From Gemmatimonadales bacterium (GTDB taxonomy: Bacteria; Gemmatimonadota; Gemmatimonadetes; Palauibacterales; Palauibacteraceae): 35,882 nt of DNA. Below, in pieces: positions 34,217 through 35,882 of the stretch (the first letter of the stretch is position 1; the number at the start of each line of letters is the position of its first letter). The translations under genes and the position numbers were made by a program. Location: assembly GCA_009841005.1 (NCBI GenBank), contig VXMR01000065.1, positions 1 through 35,882 on the forward strand, in the 5' to 3' direction. A model generated the notes under the pieces. That model was not told where the DNA came from and searched no databases. It saw only the letters and a list, made by a program, of their open reading frames with translations.

Positions 34217-35221
34217 TCAACTCGCGATGCGCCGCCGCCGTCGGACCGGGGTCGCCGTTCGGCGCACGTACCGCGCCACCTCGCCCATGCCGTCCACGCC
34301 GATCCGGGCGCCCAGCGTCTGGTTGTAGTTCGTCGTGCCGTTGATGTCGTACGTGTAGCGGTGGCCCCACGCGTCCCGCACGTATTCGATGCCGGCGATC
34401 TCGATTCCCTCCCTGTTGCAGAGCCGGATGTACCGCTGCACCAGCGCGTCGTCCTCCGCGACCGGCGAGGGGCTGAAGAGCCCGGGACCGGTCGGGCACA
34501 CCTGGAGCCCCCCTTCCTCTACCTCGTCCGCTTCCTCGGTCTTCCCGGAGGGCATCGGATTGCACGCGTCGGAGGGGCAGAGCTCGAACCCGTCCGCCGT
34601 CGAACTCCGCATGGCGAACACGAATCGGCCGCCCACGATCTCCACCCGCGTGATGAAGGGCTCCGGAGCGTCGATGTACTGCTGGAGGATCATCCGGGCG
34701 CCGGGCCCGGCGTCGAAGCCGTCGCCGTCGAGGTGCCGCTCGAGTTCCCGCGCGTCGTGGAAGAGCCGGATCCCCAGCCCCTTGCCCCCCTGGTCGTGCT
34801 TCGTGATGAACGGGCCGTCGAAGGTGGCGGCCGCTTCGAGCAGGTGCTGCCTCCCCACGGCCAGCACGGTTCGCGGCGTGCGGATCCCGTGCCGGCGGAG
34901 GACGAGGTCCTGCCGGAGCTTGCTCATCTCCAGCTCGAAGGCGCCGAGCCCGTTGATCACCCGCCGGCCGTGCGACTCCAGCCAATAGAGGAGCTGGCGG
35001 GCCAGTTCGACCGTGTGGACGTGGCCCCGCGTGTGCGACGACGGGCTGATGCGGTTGATCCAGATGCCCGCGGGAGGCGGCGCCGAAGGGTCGACGAGCC
35101 CCTCGTTCACGTGCACGAGGCGGACCCGGAAGCCCTCCCTCGCCAGCGCCTCCTCAAGGGGCGGAATCCAGGCCGGGTTTTCGTACAGCACATGTATCTG
35201 CGGCAAAACGGGACGAATCAT
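34217..35221 (-). CDS. ATP-grasp ligase, RimK-like
   Basis: 334 aa from the ATG at 35221, preceded by a GAGAGAGA stretch; an in-frame TTG at 35260 would add 13 residues. ATP-grasp elements: KHDQGGKGLGIRLF (ATP-binding Lys and Gly-rich loop), ILQQYIDAPEPF, and the Mg-binding YDINGTTNYNQ. The N-terminal part (HVLYENPAWIPPLEEAL) is a pre-ATP-grasp subdomain. This group joins a carboxylate to an amine through an acyl-phosphate; alpha-L-glutamate ligases (RimK, LysX) are the nearest well-known kin. A charged, cysteine-containing insert (CPSDACNPMPSG onward) lies before the last third. Substrate unknown. Confidence 0.85.
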   Translation of the reverse strand: MIRPVLPQIHVLYENPAWIPPLEEALAREGFRVRLVHVNEGLVDPSAPPPAGIWINRISPSSHTRGHVHTVELARQLLYWLESHGRRVINGLGAFELEMSKLRQDLVLRRHGIRTPRTVLAVGRQHLLEAAATFDGPFITKHDQGGKGLGIRLFHDARELERHLDGDGFDAGPGARMILQQYIDAPEPFITRVEIVGGRFVFAMRSSTADGFELCPSDACNPMPSGKTEEADEVEEGGLQVCPTGPGLFSPSPVAEDDALVQRYIRLCNREGIEIAGIEYVRDAWGHRYTYDINGTTNYNQTLGARIGVDGMGEVARYVRRTATPVRRRRRIAS

Positions 35222-35258
35222 GGGTCTCTCTCGGGTTGAGTCCGGTTGCACGGGGCAC

Positions 35259-35294
35259 AAAAAAAGCCGCCCGGGTCGGCGGACCGGGGCGGCT
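35259..35294 (-). terminator. Intrinsic terminator for the molybdopterin-subunit transcript
   Basis: Arms AGCCGCCC (35265-35272) and GGGCGGCT (35287-35294), continued inside by GGTC (35274-35277) and GACC (35282-35285) around a GGCG loop. A run of A (35259-35264) on the + strand gives the T-tract on the minus strand. It lies about 215 nt after the stop at 35509, and just before the ATP-grasp gene, separating the two transcripts. Confidence 0.85.
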
Positions 35295-35508
35295 CGGAAA
35301 AACGCTTTGAGAGCTAGGGGCTCAGCGCATCAACACACCCGGATCCACGCGTCGTGGGGACACGAACACATACAGGCGCAGATGCTACCGGCGCGGTTCG
35401 CTCCGCGGGTGCGGAGGGCTCGGATGTCAGGCGCGTGGATCATGGCGCGAGAAGATGCTCGGGTCGGCTCCGCGCGGCAACCGGGCGGCCCGATCACACG
35501 GTTACCTT

Positions 35509-35882
35509 CTACTCTGCCAAGCCCTTCTCGTTCAAGACCTCCCACACCTTGTCGGGCGTGATCGGGATGTCGAGGTGCGTCACACCCAGGTGCGCGAGCG
35601 CGTCCACGACCGCGTTCGCGATGGCGGGTGGCGCGCCCACCGTGGCCGACTCTCCGACGCCCTTGGCGCCGAGGGGGTGGTGGGGTGACGGCGTGATCGT
35701 GTGGCCGGTCTCCCACGCCGGGGTCTCCATGGACGTGGGCACGAGGTAGTCCATGAAGGAGCCGGCGAGGTTGTTTCCGTCCTCGTCGTAGGGGATCTCC
35801 TCGAACAGCGCCGGGCCGATGCCCTGGGTGAGGCCGCCGTGGATCTGGCCCTGCACGATCATGGGGTTGATGATGTTGCCGC
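35509..35882 (-). CDS. CoxL/XdhB-type molybdopterin-binding subunit, C-terminal part, cut by right window edge
   Basis: The frame is open to the window end, so the N-terminus lies outside; about 123 residues are visible. They are the conserved C-terminus of the xanthine dehydrogenase/CO dehydrogenase large subunit: QGQIHGGLTQGIG, then PHHPLGAKGVGESATVG with the catalytic Glu of the GVGE motif. The enzyme hydroxylates an aldehyde or N-heterocycle, or oxidises CO, at a molybdenum cofactor; which one cannot be told from this part. Small and medium subunits would be expected upstream, beyond the edge. Confidence 0.92.
   Translation of the reverse strand, partial: GNIINPMIVQGQIHGGLTQGIGPALFEEIPYDEDGNNLAGSFMDYLVPTSMETPAWETGHTITPSPHHPLGAKGVGESATVGAPPAIANAVVDALAHLGVTHLDIPITPDKVWEVLNEKGLAE

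Noticed and set aside
1-35882. CRISPR arrays, tRNA/rRNA genes, transposases or attachment sites
   Set aside because: I looked for short regular repeats, tRNA-like cloverleaf stretches and transposase motifs and saw none.

Overview
The window is GC-rich bacterial DNA with densely packed genes, frequent GTG and TTG starts, and many 4-8 nt stop/start overlaps. A lipoprotein metallocarboxypeptidase, a BCCT carrier and a CoxL-type molybdoenzyme fit a heterotrophic Gram-negative bacterium. The large mono-modular polyketide synthase (PKS) recalls the methyl-branched-lipid PKSs described from sponge symbionts, and phyla such as Gemmatimonadota or Acidobacteriota are possible. The sequence alone does not fix the phylum.

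Region 1 (1-19680) is a biosynthetic locus. Two paralogous type I PKS genes lie on the + strand. PKS A (cut by the left edge) shows the end of a ketoreductase (KR), an acyl carrier protein (ACP), a ketosynthase (KS) and a decayed acyltransferase (psi-AT). PKS B (5218-15537) is complete: KS-AT-DH-cMT-psiKR-ER-KR-ACP-KS-psiAT, i.e. one fully reducing, C-methylating module followed by a second KS and a dead AT. No thioesterase is fused to either. Beyond the 3' end of each PKS lies a minus-strand cassette of a free-standing ACP and an alpha/beta hydrolase (4871-3597 and 18550-17299). The two ACPs have SSL/SSM pantetheine sites, and each ACP-hydrolase gap holds strong RNA hairpins. Upstream of the second cassette is a PhyH-like Fe(II)/2-oxoglutarate enzyme whose facial triad reads H-x-G instead of H-x-D, as in radical halogenases. 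A frameshifted NCS2 purine permease with an extra C-terminal ATPase-like region sits between PKS B and the second cassette.

Region 2 (19715-26375, minus strand) carries a compact acyl-CoA set: enoyl-CoA hydratase, thiolase, a PaaG-like crotonase, a GNAT acetyltransferase, 3-hydroxyacyl-CoA dehydrogenase, a class III aminotransferase and an MFE-2-type SDR. Genes run head to tail into the PhyH-like gene, the second ACP and the second hydrolase, so beta-oxidation-type and carrier-protein chemistry may share one transcript.

Region 3 (26698-31548, plus strand) is an MFS exporter, a KANL3/Tex30-like hydrolase, an SDR, an M14 carboxypeptidase lipoprotein and a VOC protein. An 11-codon leader ORF overlaps the MFS start. 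Region 4 (31592-35882, minus strand) holds a BCCT transporter, a metallophosphoesterase, an ATP-grasp ligase, a clear intrinsic terminator, and the 3' end of a CoxL/XdhB-type molybdopterin subunit running off the right edge.

Working model (inference): PKS A and B make reduced, methyl-branched acyl chains. The terminal KS-psiAT didomains hand chains to, or act with, the discrete ACPs. The PhyH-like enzyme modifies a carrier-bound chain by halogenation or hydroxylation, and the alpha/beta hydrolases release it. The KS-psiAT ends, the HxG oxygenase and the duplicated ACP-hydrolase cassettes are the most unusual parts of the window.
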